Positions 27,115 through 38,501 of a stretch of 51,399 nt of DNA are shown one piece after another. The stretch comes from an uncultured Fibrobacter sp. (GTDB taxonomy: Bacteria; Fibrobacterota; Fibrobacteria; Fibrobacterales; Fibrobacteraceae): NCBI RefSeq assembly GCF_947305105.1, contig NZ_CAMZCS010000024.1:1-51399 (forward strand), read 5' to 3'. Position numbers and translations under genes: made by a program. The notes below the pieces were generated by a model. That model saw only the letters and a list, made by a program, of their open reading frames with translations, was not told where the DNA came from and ran no database searches. Numbering within the stretch: position 1 is the first letter of the stretch; every line of letters starts with the position of its first letter.

Positions 27115-27441
27115 ATGTCTATTGAAGAACGCTCCTCCCTAGTTTTTGTCTCTGGCGTTGGCCGTATCAAAGAAGAAAAACCCAAGGCCGAACGCCCCCA
27201 AGGTGATGGAATTGTCCGCATCATGCTGAAGCGTCTTGGCGGTGGCAAAATGGCGAGTATCGTTTCGGGTGTCCCTCTGGACGAATCCGAGTTGAAGGAC
27301 TTGGCTCGCACCCTGAAACAGAAATGCGGTGTCGGTGGAGCCGTGAAAGACTTCAATATCGAAATTCAGGGCGACAAGCGTGCCGTCCTCAAGGCCGAAC
27401 TCGAAAAACGCGGCTTTACCGTCAAAATTTCGGGCGGCTAG
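27115..27441 (+). CDS. yciH: SUI1/eIF1-like translation factor YciH
   Basis: 108 residues, full length for bacterial YciH. Related to eukaryotic eIF1, it binds the small ribosomal subunit and is thought to affect start-codon fidelity. The SUI1 core is clear: RLGGGKMASIVSGV, then LKQKCGVGGAVKD and IQGDKRAVLKAELEKRGF. No Shine-Dalgarno sequence is evident before ATG 27115. Its presence is interesting beside the many apparently leaderless genes, since eIF1-like factors act on start selection; this link is only a suggestion. Confidence 0.95.
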   Translation: MSIEERSSLVFVSGVGRIKEEKPKAERPQGDGIVRIMLKRLGGGKMASIVSGVPLDESELKDLARTLKQKCGVGGAVKDFNIEIQGDKRAVLKAELEKRGFTVKISGG

Positions 27442-27578
27442 ACCCCAAAAAGTTGATGTAAATCATACTCTGCGCCTTTTTTCTCCAAAAGGTGTGTTTT
27501 AGCTTACTTTTCAAAAACGCTAAATCAAAAGTTTACATAGATTACTATTATTGGTTCATTACTCAGTCAGGGGTATAT

Positions 27579-29156
27579 ATGTTTAAAAAGTCTCTTTGCG
27601 TGGCCTTTTTGGGATTCCTATTGGTTCCCACAATGGCTTTTTCTGATTCCACTGCAGGTAAAGTCCGTTCCAAGCTAGGCGATGTCAATCGCCAGAAGGA
27701 AAATCAACAAACATGGAAACCCCTTTCTGTCGGGGCTAGCGTGTACATGTCCGACCGTGTGCGTACGGGGACAGAGTCCGAAGTGATCTTCGGCCTGCCG
27801 GACGGGAGTGTCGTTAGCATTGCCGAAAATGCAGAAATGGTGATTGCCGACCTTTTCGAAAAGGATGGCGTTTTCAGGACAAAATTGGATATTAAGAAGG
27901 GCCATGTCGGCTTCGATGTCAAGAAGCTTTCGGAGAAGTCCTCGTTCGAGTTCAAAACCGGTACGGCGACCGCTGCGATTCGCGGTACAAAGGGCTTTAT
28001 CGGCGGCGAAAAGGGCTTTGTCGGTAGCTTGAAGGAAGGTAAGCTTGAGATTACCTCGACGAAGAGCGGCCGGAAATTCTCGATCGGCGCCGGTGAAACG
28101 GCCTTGGGTCGTGATTCTCTCGTTGTGCTCAAACTTGCAACTTCCGGTAGCCCCTCTCTGGCCAAGGCTTTGGCCAAGGTAACCGAAGACTCGACGCTTT
28201 CTATCGACCAGATTGTCGAGGCGGCCAAAGTGGCCGATTCTACGGTCGCTGCCAAGGAAAACGCGCCGCTTGACGAAGAATCCATGAAGGTTTCTTCCGT
28301 TTCGTCGGTAGTTTGTTCGGGTGGCCTCCAGATTGAAGGTTCCTACCGTACGGCGGTTTCTACCGCTTCCCTTGTTGTGAAGGCCGGAACGTATGTTTCT
28401 GAGAACCTGGCCACATCGACCGACGGGAAGACGCATACTTTCTCTGTCAGCGTTCCTGTTACCGATGAAAACAAACTTTGGACGCTTACTTCTGCTGACG
28501 TTGTCTTGACTGCCGGCGAAAAGGTTGTTACCGAGACGGTCTCCTATACGGCCGACAAGAGCTGTGCCGAGGTGAATACGCGCCCCGCACAGATCCGCTT
28601 CAGTAGCTATGATTCCCTCCGTTGTGTCGCGAATGTGGCCGTTTCCGGCCTCGAGGACGATGCCGCCATATTCTCCGTGGATGTGGACGGAACTCCGAAA
28701 ACGCACGAATCTTTGACCCGTAACGCCTTGAAACGCGCCAAACTCTCCGAAGGGGTTCACGAATACGTGTTCTCCGCAGTGGATATGGCGAAAAACAAGG
28801 TTGAACTGAATAAAAAGCTGGGCTGTTTCCCGCCGCGGAAGTTCAATGTCCAGATTCTCGGCAAAAAACGCGAAGTTGTGTCGAACCCGCCAGGGACTCC
28901 GAAGGGGTATGACAAGATTGTAAAGACGGTTCAGTTTACCGTCCGTGTGCCGGGTGGCGATCCGAGTGTTCTTTACAAGGTTGTTGTGAAGCAGAATAGC
29001 CGCATCATCTTGGAGGAATCTCTGAACCAGATTCAGGCTTTGGATTACCAGGTCCCTGTGGAACTGGTTCGCAAAGGAGTCAACAAAATAGAAGTCGAAG
29101 TCACTCATAAGAGTGGTTACATTGTAAAAGCTCAGAAGGTATACGAGGTCTTTTAA
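27579..29156 (+). CDS. exported FecR-domain protein
   Basis: 525 residues from ATG 27579, with AGGGG upstream; the earlier in-frame start at 27492 gives no signal peptide. The signal peptide ends near MAFSD (residue 23). A FecR domain covers about 25-210 (GASVYMSDRVRTGTESEV, LPDGSVVSIAENAEM, ATAAIRGTKGF). The rest is a series of beta-rich segments with paired Cys, ending in a Lys-rich Ig-like module. It lacks the anti-sigma membrane part of classical FecR and no ECF sigma gene is near. So this is the periplasmic or surface type of FecR protein, often found with large exported proteins. Its stop abuts the start of the barrel protein. Confidence 0.9.
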   Translation: MFKKSLCVAFLGFLLVPTMAFSDSTAGKVRSKLGDVNRQKENQQTWKPLSVGASVYMSDRVRTGTESEVIFGLPDGSVVSIAENAEMVIADLFEKDGVFRTKLDIKKGHVGFDVKKLSEKSSFEFKTGTATAAIRGTKGFIGGEKGFVGSLKEGKLEITSTKSGRKFSIGAGETALGRDSLVVLKLATSGSPSLAKALAKVTEDSTLSIDQIVEAAKVADSTVAAKENAPLDEESMKVSSVSSVVCSGGLQIEGSYRTAVSTASLVVKAGTYVSENLATSTDGKTHTFSVSVPVTDENKLWTLTSADVVLTAGEKVVTETVSYTADKSCAEVNTRPAQIRFSSYDSLRCVANVAVSGLEDDAAIFSVDVDGTPKTHESLTRNALKRAKLSEGVHEYVFSAVDMAKNKVELNKKLGCFPPRKFNVQILGKKREVVSNPPGTPKGYDKIVKTVQFTVRVPGGDPSVLYKVVVKQNSRIILEESLNQIQALDYQVPVELVRKGVNKIEVEVTHKSGYIVKAQKVYEVF

Positions 29157-32100
29157 ATGAATTTTCTATATCGAATTCTCCCGCTAGTTCTCATTGTCAC
29201 CCCTCTATCGTTTGCTGCAGGAGAAACCTCGCAGGCTTCGTCTAAAGCTAGCGCGCCTGCCCCGGCGGCGACTCCGGCTCCTGCGCCAGCGCCTGCTCCG
29301 GCTCCGGCACCTGCTCCGGCTCCGGTTGCGGCCCCAGCCCCAGCTCCCGCCCCGGCACCAGCTCCCGCTGCGGCATCTGCTCCGGCCCCTAAGCAAACGG
29401 CAGCTCCGGCTCCGGCAACGGAAAATGTGGCAAAGAAGGTGAAAGACGAAGAACCGGTTGACGATATAGATGCTCTTTCTGGCGATACGCTCCCTGTCGT
29501 GAACGGAACGCCGCTTTCGGGCTCTGTTTCAGGCTTCTTGAGCAAAGACAAGTCCCCGTACCTCATTAGCGATTCCCTGATTGTCGGCGAAGGCCAGGCC
29601 CTCGTCATCCAGCCGGGTGTTATTATTGCTTTCAAACCGGGAGCTATCCTCGATATTCGTGGAGGCTCCCTTGCTGTTGCTGGTGAAGAGAAGTCTCCGG
29701 TGATTTTCCGCCCATTCAACAAGATGGGCCACTGGGGCGGTATCCGCATTGCTGGCCCCATGCAGGCGGACTTCAAGAACGTATTTATCCGCAATGCCGT
29801 CAATGCCGTGTCGGTGGAAAATGGAACTCTTACAGTCCAGAATGCCGTTATTGACAAACCGCTCGAAACGGGTGTTTACGCCCGCGCTGCGAAGGTGACC
29901 CTCCAGAATTCTATCATGACGAACGCCTTGGGCGTTGGTTTCTGGGCTGCCGACAAGTCGACTCTCCGCTTGGACAATGTCCGTGTCAACGGCAACAAGG
30001 TCGGCCTTGTGGCCGAATCGAATGCCGAAGTCCGGCTTAATACCTCTACCTTCGGCTCCAACGAGGTCGCTGTCTTGAACATGGGCGACAACAATGTCAC
30101 CGAGACGGGTTCGTCCATCACGGGGAACAATTTTGGCGTCGTCTCTACCGAATTCCCGGTGAAATTCAAGAATGCCATTAGCTATAACGAAGAAGATGCC
30201 GCTTCCAATGCGAGAAAGCTGCATTCCACCTTGCCCAAGGAACCGAAAAACCCCAATGCGGGTGGCTATCGTGCAAACGAGCCGGTCCTTGACGATATCG
30301 ACCCCGATGCTCGCTGGAAAATGTCCGGTAACGTGGTTTCCGATGTGGGATACCACCTCGTGCGTACCCGCCACAATCATACGGGTGCCGATTTCTATAG
30401 TGGCGTGAGGGATACGGTCAAGAATGGCGACCGCTACGTCAACTACTTCCAGACGCCTGGATTCTTTACGAATTTGAGCGCCTACATGTTGATGGAATCT
30501 CCGTGGGGCAGTTCCTTGGAACTCACTGTGGACCTCTCGAGCGATTCCTGGAACAGTTTCAATCCCCATACCTTGCAGGCTATTTATACGGACCCGTTCC
30601 AGAAATTGGCTTTGGGTAATATATACCTCTCCGGTGGGAACACCTACCTCGAAGGTATTGATGTGCTCGGTGGTTCTTATGACTTGAAGATTTTGCACAA
30701 CCGTGCCGGTGACCCGCTCTTTGTCGTGACCGGCTTTGCGGGTGAAACTCGTAACCCGCTGAAAGAAGGCGATAGAAATCCGGATATCTACAAGGATTAT
30801 GTCGAGGTGGGCGAGGCTGAATCCCAGGAAATGGTCGCTGGCGGTATGGTCCGCTGGAACATGCATCCGCAATTCTCCGGGCTTCTCGGCTTTATGGGCA
30901 GCAAGGACTATATTGAAGACCCGTTCCTCCGCGACGGCATGAGCGAAAATACGTTGCTTGCCACTCCGCGCCGCAGTTCGCAGACCGCCTTTGCCGAGGG
31001 TAGCTGGATTGCTTATCCGGGTAACATGGAATTCCACGGCAACCTCGCTATCGGTGCCGCCGATACGTCGAACGCCCGTTCTATCCGCGCTGTGAACCAG
31101 GTGTTCTCCAATGCGGGCGTGAGCACTTCCAATTATAACCTGCTCAACCGCTTGATGAAGGACCCGGGTGTCGTCTCTCGCATGAGCGAAAAGGAACTCG
31201 TGGCCATCTTTGGCGACAACACGATGATGACGACTTCGCAGATGAGGGCTGAACTGAAGCGCCTGCTCGAAGAGGCGAAGAGGGTTCGCAATCAGTATGC
31301 CTCGAATGGTTACGAAAATGACCGCCTTTCTGACTGGAACGGCAAAAATGCCGCTTTCGGTGCCGATTTCCGCTGGACATACCATAAGTCCGAACTGAGC
31401 GCCTACCTCCGTGCTGTCGGTCCTGAATTCTACAGTGCCGGTTCTCCGGATCAGATCCAGAACTCCCGTGAGTTCGGTGCTTTCTTCAAGCAGGGATTCT
31501 CCGACTTCTGGACATTGACGATGACTTATGACGTGGATGTCGAAAATGCCGGTAACGGCAACCAGTACAACGCCTTCGGTTTCAACGAGGGTACGACTTG
31601 GGGCTTGTTCAACGAAGCTCCGGATAGCTGGCTCGAGGAACACGAAATGGATGAAAACCGCGCCATCAACACTCAGGATGCGAGCGCCAAGAACCTCATC
31701 AATATCGGTTCTTATGTGGACTTGACTCTCGGTTATGCGTTGAACTACAGAAGCCACCATCGCCCGACTCGCCTCTATGCCGATTTCGACAAGGCTTCGG
31801 GTGTCTATGAAGACAGTTGGTTCAAGGCTAGAGGAAAATCGACCCTCAAGGTCAACGATTCCCTGGAAATCGATTCTGCCCGCTGGGCTCAGTACTATTC
31901 TCATGTCCAGGATGAATACCTGGCTGCGGACTTTACCGAAAAACTGCTGAAACAGTCCGTCCAGGTGAATTTCGACATCAAGATGCCGTACAATGTGCTG
32001 AGCCTTGGCTGGATTCTCACGTTCCGCAACGATCTTTCTGAATTCGACGACGACAAGGCCATGGACGAATTCGACTTTAGCGACGAGACTTACGGCCTTC

Positions 32101-32525
32101 TCGGTTACTATTTCCATGGTGGCGACTATGTGGAACATCGCTTCCCGACCAGCTTGACGACGACGGTGGGCGACATCACGAACGTCATTTCGTTTACGCC
32201 GCGCTACAAGGTGTTCAACCGCAACGACATGACCGATTTCGAGTGGTTCCTTTCTGACAACTTTACTTGGGGCATTTCCAAGAACTTCCTCGAGCTGACT
32301 CTTGCCGGGTCGCTCCGTCGCGAGTTGCTGGAATACACCGACGAGGGTGTGGACTATTCCGAAGAGGAAATGGATGTGGACGGATCTGTCATGTTCCGTG
32401 TGTATTTCACGAAAACATTCTTTACGGACTGGACTTTGGGTGCCGTTTACGACTACCGCCCGGATAGCCGCTCTGACGAATACAAAGACTTCTATGGTAT
32501 TCTTTCTTTGAATTATGCCTTCTAG
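29157..32525 (+). CDS. beta-helix and outer-membrane-barrel protein with Ala/Pro-rich linker
   Basis: 1122 residues. The signal peptide ends near FAAG (residue 22). A low-complexity Ala/Pro linker covers about 33-85. Residues of about 120-260 are a right-handed parallel beta-helix (QPGVIIAFKPGAILDIRGG, then repeated N-rich turns). The large remainder is rich in alternating aromatic beta-strands, and the final residues GILSLNYAF end in Phe, the classical C-terminal signature recognised by the outer-membrane insertion machinery. I infer a surface or periplasmic beta-helix attached to an outer-membrane barrel. Start codon directly follows the FecR-gene stop; the T9SS-like cargo gene follows after 19 bases. 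Function unknown; transport or anchoring of the next gene's product is one hypothesis. Confidence 0.85.
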   Translation: MNFLYRILPLVLIVTPLSFAAGETSQASSKASAPAPAATPAPAPAPAPAPAPAPAPVAAPAPAPAPAPAPAAASAPAPKQTAAPAPATENVAKKVKDEEPVDDIDALSGDTLPVVNGTPLSGSVSGFLSKDKSPYLISDSLIVGEGQALVIQPGVIIAFKPGAILDIRGGSLAVAGEEKSPVIFRPFNKMGHWGGIRIAGPMQADFKNVFIRNAVNAVSVENGTLTVQNAVIDKPLETGVYARAAKVTLQNSIMTNALGVGFWAADKSTLRLDNVRVNGNKVGLVAESNAEVRLNTSTFGSNEVAVLNMGDNNVTETGSSITGNNFGVVSTEFPVKFKNAISYNEEDAASNARKLHSTLPKEPKNPNAGGYRANEPVLDDIDPDARWKMSGNVVSDVGYHLVRTRHNHTGADFYSGVRDTVKNGDRYVNYFQTPGFFTNLSAYMLMESPWGSSLELTVDLSSDSWNSFNPHTLQAIYTDPFQKLALGNIYLSGGNTYLEGIDVLGGSYDLKILHNRAGDPLFVVTGFAGETRNPLKEGDRNPDIYKDYVEVGEAESQEMVAGGMVRWNMHPQFSGLLGFMGSKDYIEDPFLRDGMSENTLLATPRRSSQTAFAEGSWIAYPGNMEFHGNLAIGAADTSNARSIRAVNQVFSNAGVSTSNYNLLNRLMKDPGVVSRMSEKELVAIFGDNTMMTTSQMRAELKRLLEEAKRVRNQYASNGYENDRLSDWNGKNAAFGADFRWTYHKSELSAYLRAVGPEFYSAGSPDQIQNSREFGAFFKQGFSDFWTLTMTYDVDVENAGNGNQYNAFGFNEGTTWGLFNEAPDSWLEEHEMDENRAINTQDASAKNLINIGSYVDLTLGYALNYRSHHRPTRLYADFDKASGVYEDSWFKARGKSTLKVNDSLEIDSARWAQYYSHVQDEYLAADFTEKLLKQSVQVNFDIKMPYNVLSLGWILTFRNDLSEFDDDKAMDEFDFSDETYGLLGYYFHGGDYVEHRFPTSLTTTVGDITNVISFTPRYKVFNRNDMTDFEWFLSDNFTWGISKNFLELTLAGSLRRELLEYTDEGVDYSEEEMDVDGSVMFRVYFTKTFFTDWTLGAVYDYRPDSRSDEYKDFYGILSLNYAF

Positions 32526-32544
32526 GCGTATGGGGAGTTGAAAG

Positions 32545-35500
32545 ATGAAAAACGTTAATAAATACAAGAAAAAGACAATATTTAATCGCATTTTGGCCAT
32601 TTTTCCATTTGCGTTGTGTGCTGCGGGCTATTCGTATGCAGATTCGGTTACGGATGCTATTCCAGAAAAAGCTTGCACGTTTTTTATAGACGATGTTATT
32701 GATTGGGACAGGCTGCGTAGTGATATTACAACACACTCTTCTTTCGATTGCCCTGTTATTGCCGTCAAAATTTCCGGGACACTCCATTTCTCCGATGTCT
32801 CTTCTATGCCTAAGCAGTCGGCATTTCCTACAATTGACGTGCAAATTGATTTGCAAAAACGTGACCTCTACATTTACGGAGACCCGAATTCAAGCAAGAA
32901 TGTCATTGAGGGTGTTGTGCTGAAAGGTAGGGAGACGTCGCTTTTTACGAATCTTGGTAATATTCTCTATGTTGACGGTGTTGATATTGAAAACAGTTTC
33001 ATACTTCCTCAAGCAGAAAGAAAGCTTCCTCGTAACGTCGGTTTCTTTGCTGATACAGTGAAGAATGCCTATTTCAAGAATGTGAATCTGAAAAATGTCG
33101 GTATGAGGGGACTTTTAGATTCCACGAATTCACTATCGACGTTCAATGATGTGGGATTCCTTGTGGGTGTCGTCGAAAGAACGGCTGAGGTGACTCACGT
33201 CTCTGTAGATGGTCTTCAGATTTTCGATATGTATGTCTCTAATATGGGCAGTCTTTTCGGGCGTGCTAAATGGAGCGTTTCTGCGGATGATTGCCAATTG
33301 TCTAATATTGCTTTGACGGGATCGTTGATGCCCGGTAATTCTAAAGATGTTATCTCGATGTCTGCGTTTGGTGGCCTTGTGGGTTCACAAGATATAAGCG
33401 CCGGATTGTTTACGGTGAACAATACATCGATAGATGCGGACATTTCTCTCGTGGGCCAAGGTTTTGAAAAATTTGCCTATGCCGCTGGTGTTGCTGGTTA
33501 TGTGATGGCCAATGTTGCTGACATTGAGCGCGTTTCTGTTTCTGGAAACATTAATGTGCAGAACTCTAGCACGTCTGCAATGACGAAGGCTTCGACGATT
33601 AGAGCTGCAGGCATTTTCGCTTATTGGAATTCCCGAAATCTGAATTCTAGATTGAATTTTGAAAAAATACAGTCCTCGGTGGATTTTTCTGTGGATTTGT
33701 CAAATTATGAGCAGACTGTCATTACGAAGCCGAGCAGTGTCTCCGCAGTTATCAACCAATCTGCTGTAGGTGGACTTGTTGGATATGTCGCATTCTCGGA
33801 CAAAAATCAGATCAATGTCATTGAATCTGAATTTTCGGGATCTATAAATTATCAGTCTGGCGACTTAGGATATCCTGGGCTTGGTGGAATTATCGGCGTA
33901 TATAAAAATACAAGTGCTGACGAGTCGCCATTAACGTTCTCTGATGTAAAAGTGAATGGAGATGGAGCTATACAGTATGATGGCACTGGCTATGCAAGCG
34001 TCGGAAATCTCATGGGTGTTGCTGTGAATGCTTCGATTCGCGCAAGTGAAAGTGTTTTTGAAAAAGACATCCATGTGACGCTTTCTGGAGATGAAGGGGA
34101 CATTGATGGCGCTTCTGTTGGTGGCGTTATCGGTACTGCAATCCAAGCTCCTGTGAAATTCATCGATGTCTCTGTCAAAAGCGATTTGTTCGTTGACGAC
34201 AATATGAAAAATGCAGACATGTCTGCCGATAGACTGGATTTGTCCATAGGCGGTGCTGTTGGTTATGCTGAAGAATCTTCATTGAAATTGGATGTAGATT
34301 ATTTGGGAACGATTTCGGTTACTCGCGACAATTCTGGATCGACAAAAGAAAAAGCCTCAAAACAATATGTTGGTGGCCTTGTCGGTAAAATTTATGGCAC
34401 CAACGATGCGGAGTCTGCACCCGAAGTCGTTATCTTGAATTCTAGTGCTGTCGGCAAGAATGGAACATTGATATCGACTGTTTTCAAAGGAAATAAAAAC
34501 TACAGCTCCTTCATGACGGGTGGGTTAATCGGTGGCTCTGTTCTTAGAACAAAGTCTATTCGAATCGAAAAAACCTTTGTCACTGGGGATATCACTGCGC
34601 AAGACATGAAGCATGATGGCATTTCTTACATGTCGGGTATGCTAGGCTTTATTTTGGTGAATGGGAATGTTGATATCATGAATTCCTACTACCATGGCGC
34701 AATGGTTACGTCGGTGGATCCTGGTTGGCCTGATGATGTTGAGCTTAGTGTAAATTACTACCCAGTTGCATCGTTTGGTATGATTGATGACCTCACGCTA
34801 AGCAATGTGTATGTGTGCGAAACGAATAGCATGGCCTCTTCTGGATCGCTTTATTCGGCTGGTGCGTACACTAAAGTGAATCTTGAAAATGCTCTTGCAT
34901 TTAGCAATGAAAATTATGTAACAAATAAGATGGCGATGAATTCTCCTGCATTTGCATACAGCCTCAACGAAAATCTGGAAGAACCCCTTTGGTTCTATGA
35001 TATGAATAGTAACGGCGGACTTCCGCAATTGAGCCTGGCTGCAAGCGATCCTAAGCCAACCCAGAAGGTGACCTTGGCTGGTTTTGACGTAAGCGGAGAC
35101 GAGGCGTCTGATGTCGTCATTTATACCAATAGTGATGGCAAATGGGAACTCAAGGGGGACGGTCGTCGCTTCAACGACAATGACTTGGATGTCGCCATTT
35201 ACGATCCTACAACGAAAAAGCTCGTATTCTGGAAGCAGCAAGGTGGCGATCTGGAATGGAAGGGCCTCTCTGAAATGGGGAGTGTTCTTGCTGATGGCAT
35301 GGTATTCGAGAAGCAGGTCGTTGATGTCCCCAAGGTGTCGTTTGGCGTGGATACAACTGTCGAAAGTGGAAACCGCATTTGGTTCTGGGACAATTCCGAA
35401 TACAGCATGGTTGACGATGAAAAGTTGCCTGATGCCGTATTTGAAATCGTGTTTAACGGAGTGTCGACGATTTACAAGGGCGCCTATTGGACGGTTCCTG

Positions 35501-37644
35501 GGAAAAATGTCGTGTTCACTTCTTCGGCGCAACTCATTGATTATGTCTCTCACAATCTGCCAGAAGATGGAAACCTGAAGTTAGAATTCGCTTTTGACGC
35601 CATAAGCGCACTTATGTTCAAGAAAACGAATAATGCTTCGCTTACTCTTGAGGAAGAGAATCTCTGGAAATCTCTGGAATCTCAGAGATTCGAAACGACT
35701 GTGGTGTTCTCAAATACCTCGGGCGTGTTGGCTCGCTATACTTCGGCCGGGCACGAGAGGATTGGTGCTGTTACAATAAAGGGTGGAAATTCTGCGCTAT
35801 TGCCGAAGGTTGACAAGTTCGCAATTATCGATGTCTTGGATGGAGATTCTTCTTCGTTCTCCTTTGTCATCAGCAAGACCGGTGGTGAAGTGCTCCGTTC
35901 TGAATATCTGTATGGAGAAGATCTTGATTTGTCCACGCTTCTCTCGGACGGTGACCAACTGATGATTTATCGGATGGGACGCATATATCATGTGCCGACA
36001 GGGCCGGATTCCGTGATTGTTGTGGATTCTACAGGAAAGCCCTCTATCGTGACTGTTGATTCGACTGGAACCTCGGTGATTGTGCCTATAGAGCCGCCGG
36101 AAGATATTGTTCCTGATCTTCCGCCTGTTGTCGACCATTCCGACGAATGTGCTGACAGTGTCTCGATTTCCGATGCCAGTGTGATCAAGTCGGGTACCGC
36201 AGCGTTGTTCTCCTTCAAGATGGATGCTCCGAAATTCTGCGATTCGCTCCTGAATCCGCATGTGATTGTCTCGGGTGCAGATGGAATCGTGAAGGACTCT
36301 GCGTTCGCATTTAGCCGCAAGACTCGTGAGTTCATGATTTATCCGCTCGATCCGGGTGAGTACACCTTCAAGATCAAGGCTTCTTCGAAGAAGAGCAAGT
36401 CTGTCAAGCAGGAATTCTCTGCCGATATCGAAATCCGCGGCCGCGTGTGGAACATGGTGGCTTACGGTTCTTGGCCGAAGAACGTTCTGAAGAACGCCAA
36501 GCCGACGATTTATTCTTGGAACGAGTCGAACGCGATTGGCGACTACTGGCAGTACGAAGCTTTGCCCAAGAATGCCAAGGCCGTCGAGACGGTTGGTTAC
36601 TGGGTCCGTACCGAATCCAACGTGGAATTCAGCCTGGATTTGCCGCTGAAGAAGGCCGAATCCGATTCCCTGAGCTGGACTGTCGAGAAGTCGTTCAGTG
36701 GTTGGAATATGCTTGCTAACCCGTACTCCTGGAACCTGTATGTCGGTTCTGTGGATGGATTCAAGTCTCCGGAAGACGAAACATCCCCGATTTGGCACTG
36801 GAATAACATCACCGCAAGGTATGATATTATCGATACCTTGTTGGCGAACGAAGCGTTCTGGATCCAGGTGGATCGCAAGAGCACGATCAGCATTAGTTCG
36901 AAGCCGGTGTTCCCGGCGGTCAAGGCAAACTCCGCGGCCAAGAAGTCTTCGCTCCTCAAGAGTGCAACGAAGGATTCCTGGAGTATGATGCTTGTTGCTA
37001 CTACGGAAGACGGCGCTGCCGATTCCTGGAACGTACTCGGCGTGGGCTCCAAGAACATCGCGATTGCCGAACCGCCTGCCGGTATGGAAAGTGCTGTTGG
37101 CGTGTCGTTCGTGGGTGAAGACAATGCCATGCTCGCCAAGCGCATCTTGGCCAAGGCCTCCAGTGAAGAATACACCTGGAAGGTCCAGCTGAACGCCTCC
37201 AAGAGCGGGAAGGTGAACCTTGCTCTCGAAGGCCTGGACGAAGTTCGGGCCATGGGCTACGAAGTCTCTCTCGTCATGGATGGAAAGACTTACGAATGGA
37301 ACGACAATTCCTCGATGGACGTGAATGTCTCGGGTTCCAAGACGGCCGAATTGAAGGTCGTTCCGGCGGGCAAGAAGATTGCCGCAGCCAAGGGAATTGG
37401 CAATGTGCATTACGATGTGGTTGCTGGCGGGATTGCCGTGCAGTTTGACGTGTCGGCCGGAATGGCCGGCCAGAAGGCCTCTGTGCGCCTCCTCGACGTG
37501 AACGGCAACGTGGTCTCGACGGTCTACGGGAATGCCCGTTCCGGCACGAACGACTTCCGCTTGGCCGCCCCGGCTCGCAGCGGCGTGTATGTTTTGCAGG
37601 TCCGCGTGGACCGCGAGTCCCGTGTGGCTCGTCTGTCCCTCTAA
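32545..37644 (+). CDS. giant exported protein with GLUG-type repeats and T9SS-like C-terminal sorting domain
   Basis: 1699 residues. ATG 32545 is preceded by GGGGAG. A signal peptide ends near YSYAD (residue 33). Residues of about 90-700 form a beta-solenoid with at least seven GG(L/I/V)(V/I)G motifs of the GLUG type ([28 protein letters not shown] and others). The middle has bacterial-Ig-like and Ser/Thr-Val linker segments ([12 protein letters not shown]). The last 80 or so residues match a type A T9SS sorting domain ([12 protein letters not shown], then [12 protein letters not shown] and final basic ARLSL). It is predicted to pass the outer membrane by T9SS and stay on the surface. The 5' half is more AT-rich and less codon-biased than the 3' end, which suggests a mosaic origin. 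Confidence 0.88.
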   Translation: MKNVNKYKKKTIFNRILAIFPFALCAAGYSYADSVTDAIPEKACTFFIDDVIDWDRLRSDITTHSSFDCPVIAVKISGTLHFSDVSSMPKQSAFPTIDVQIDLQKRDLYIYGDPNSSKNVIEGVVLKGRETSLFTNLGNILYVDGVDIENSFILPQAERKLPRNVGFFADTVKNAYFKNVNLKNVGMRGLLDSTNSLSTFNDVGFLVGVVERTAEVTHVSVDGLQIFDMYVSNMGSLFGRAKWSVSADDCQLSNIALTGSLMPGNSKDVISMSAFGGLVGSQDISAGLFTVNNTSIDADISLVGQGFEKFAYAAGVAGYVMANVADIERVSVSGNINVQNSSTSAMTKASTIRAAGIFAYWNSRNLNSRLNFEKIQSSVDFSVDLSNYEQTVITKPSSVSAVINQSAVGGLVGYVAFSDKNQINVIESEFSGSINYQSGDLGYPGLGGIIGVYKNTSADESPLTFSDVKVNGDGAIQYDGTGYASVGNLMGVAVNASIRASESVFEKDIHVTLSGDEGDIDGASVGGVIGTAIQAPVKFIDVSVKSDLFVDDNMKNADMSADRLDLSIGGAVGYAEESSLKLDVDYLGTISVTRDNSGSTKEKASKQYVGGLVGKIYGTNDAESAPEVVILNSSAVGKNGTLISTVFKGNKNYSSFMTGGLIGGSVLRTKSIRIEKTFVTGDITAQDMKHDGISYMSGMLGFILVNGNVDIMNSYYHGAMVTSVDPGWPDDVELSVNYYPVASFGMIDDLTLSNVYVCETNSMASSGSLYSAGAYTKVNLENALAFSNENYVTNKMAMNSPAFAYSLNENLEEPLWFYDMNSNGGLPQLSLAASDPKPTQKVTLAGFDVSGDEASDVVIYTNSDGKWELKGDGRRFNDNDLDVAIYDPTTKKLVFWKQQGGDLEWKGLSEMGSVLADGMVFEKQVVDVPKVSFGVDTTVESGNRIWFWDNSEYSMVDDEKLPDAVFEIVFNGVSTIYKGAYWTVPGKNVVFTSSAQLIDYVSHNLPEDGNLKLEFAFDAISALMFKKTNNASLTLEEENLWKSLESQRFETTVVFSNTSGVLARYTSAGHERIGAVTIKGGNSALLPKVDKFAIIDVLDGDSSSFSFVISKTGGEVLRSEYLYGEDLDLSTLLSDGDQLMIYRMGRIYHVPTGPDSVIVVDSTGKPSIVTVDSTGTSVIVPIEPPEDIVPDLPPVVDHSDECADSVSISDASVIKSGTAALFSFKMDAPKFCDSLLNPHVIVSGADGIVKDSAFAFSRKTREFMIYPLDPGEYTFKIKASSKKSKSVKQEFSADIEIRGRVWNMVAYGSWPKNVLKNAKPTIYSWNESNAIGDYWQYEALPKNAKAVETVGYWVRTESNVEFSLDLPLKKAESDSLSWTVEKSFSGWNMLANPYSWNLYVGSVDGFKSPEDETSPIWHWNNITARYDIIDTLLANEAFWIQVDRKSTISISSKPVFPAVKANSAAKKSSLLKSATKDSWSMMLVATTEDGAADSWNVLGVGSKNIAIAEPPAGMESAVGVSFVGEDNAMLAKRILAKASSEEYTWKVQLNASKSGKVNLALEGLDEVRAMGYEVSLVMDGKTYEWNDNSSMDVNVSGSKTAELKVVPAGKKIAAAKGIGNVHYDVVAGGIAVQFDVSAGMAGQKASVRLLDVNGNVVSTVYGNARSGTNDFRLAAPARSGVYVLQVRVDRESRVARLSL

Positions 37645-37655
37645 TCAAGGGCCGA

Positions 37656-38483
37656 ATGTACATCGGTTGTCATCTATCTTCTATGAAGGGCTTCCTTGCG
37701 ATGGGCAAGGATGCCCTTTCTATTGGCGCAAACGTATTCCAGTTTTTTACCCGTAACCCGCGCGGCGGAGCGGCGAAGCCTTTTGACAAGGCCGATGCCT
37801 TGGCGCTTGTGGATTTGATGCAGTCAAACGGTTTCGGGCCAGCACTTGCGCATGCTCCTTACACGCTCAACCCGTGTGCTGCCGATCCAGGACTTCGCGA
37901 CTATGCCCGCGATGTGATGAAGGACGACCTGTGGCGTATGGACCATTTCCCGGGGGCAATGTATAACTTCCATCCGGGGAGCCATGTGAAGCAGGGCGTC
38001 GAGCGCGGAATCGAACTGATTGTCGACCACCTGAACGCCATTTTGCACCCGGAATTGAAGACGGTCGTGCTCCTCGAGACCATGGCGGGGAAGGGGAGCG
38101 AGATCGGGCGCACGTTCGAGGAACTGCGTGCGATTATCGACCGCGTGGAACTGGCGGATAAAATCGGAGTGTGCCTCGATACCTGCCATGTACACGACGG
38201 CGGTTACGACATCGTGAACCACCTCGACTGGGTGCTGGAACAGTTCGACAAAATTATCGGGTTGAAACGGTTGCGCGCCATCCATTTGAACGATAGCAAG
38301 AATCCGCTTGCAAGCCACAAGGATCGCCACGAAGTTATCGGTGCGGGTTTTATTGGGCTGGAAGCGCTTGTTCGTATTGTGAACCATCCGGCACTTCGCG
38401 ATTTGCCTTTCTACCTGGAAACTCCGAACGAACTCCCCGGCTACGCCGCCGAAATTGCGCTTATGCGTAAGCATGCAAAGTAG
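37656..38483 (+). CDS. nfo: deoxyribonuclease IV (endonuclease IV)
   Basis: 275 residues. Zinc-dependent AP endonuclease that cuts DNA at abasic sites in base-excision repair. Seen: GCHLSSMKG at the start, [43 protein letters not shown] and HLNDSKNPL, the full set of metal ligands. It starts 11 bases after the stop of the giant surface protein with only AAGGG as ribosome-binding site, so it is probably read through from that operon. ung in the same window acts upstream in the same repair pathway. Confidence 0.97.
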   Translation: MYIGCHLSSMKGFLAMGKDALSIGANVFQFFTRNPRGGAAKPFDKADALALVDLMQSNGFGPALAHAPYTLNPCAADPGLRDYARDVMKDDLWRMDHFPGAMYNFHPGSHVKQGVERGIELIVDHLNAILHPELKTVVLLETMAGKGSEIGRTFEELRAIIDRVELADKIGVCLDTCHVHDGGYDIVNHLDWVLEQFDKIIGLKRLRAIHLNDSKNPLASHKDRHEVIGAGFIGLEALVRIVNHPALRDLPFYLETPNELPGYAAEIALMRKHAK

Positions 38484-38501
38484 TTTTGCCTGCGTCGACC
38501 A

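Noticed and set aside
29529-32600. 1023-codon open frame antisense to the barrel protein
   Set aside because: Same codon-bias effect; no signal peptide, motif or ribosome-binding site, and it overlaps two coherent plus-strand genes.
35797-37410. 537-codon open frame antisense to the 3' end of the giant surface protein
   Set aside because: It appears only where codon bias is strong and shows no domain.
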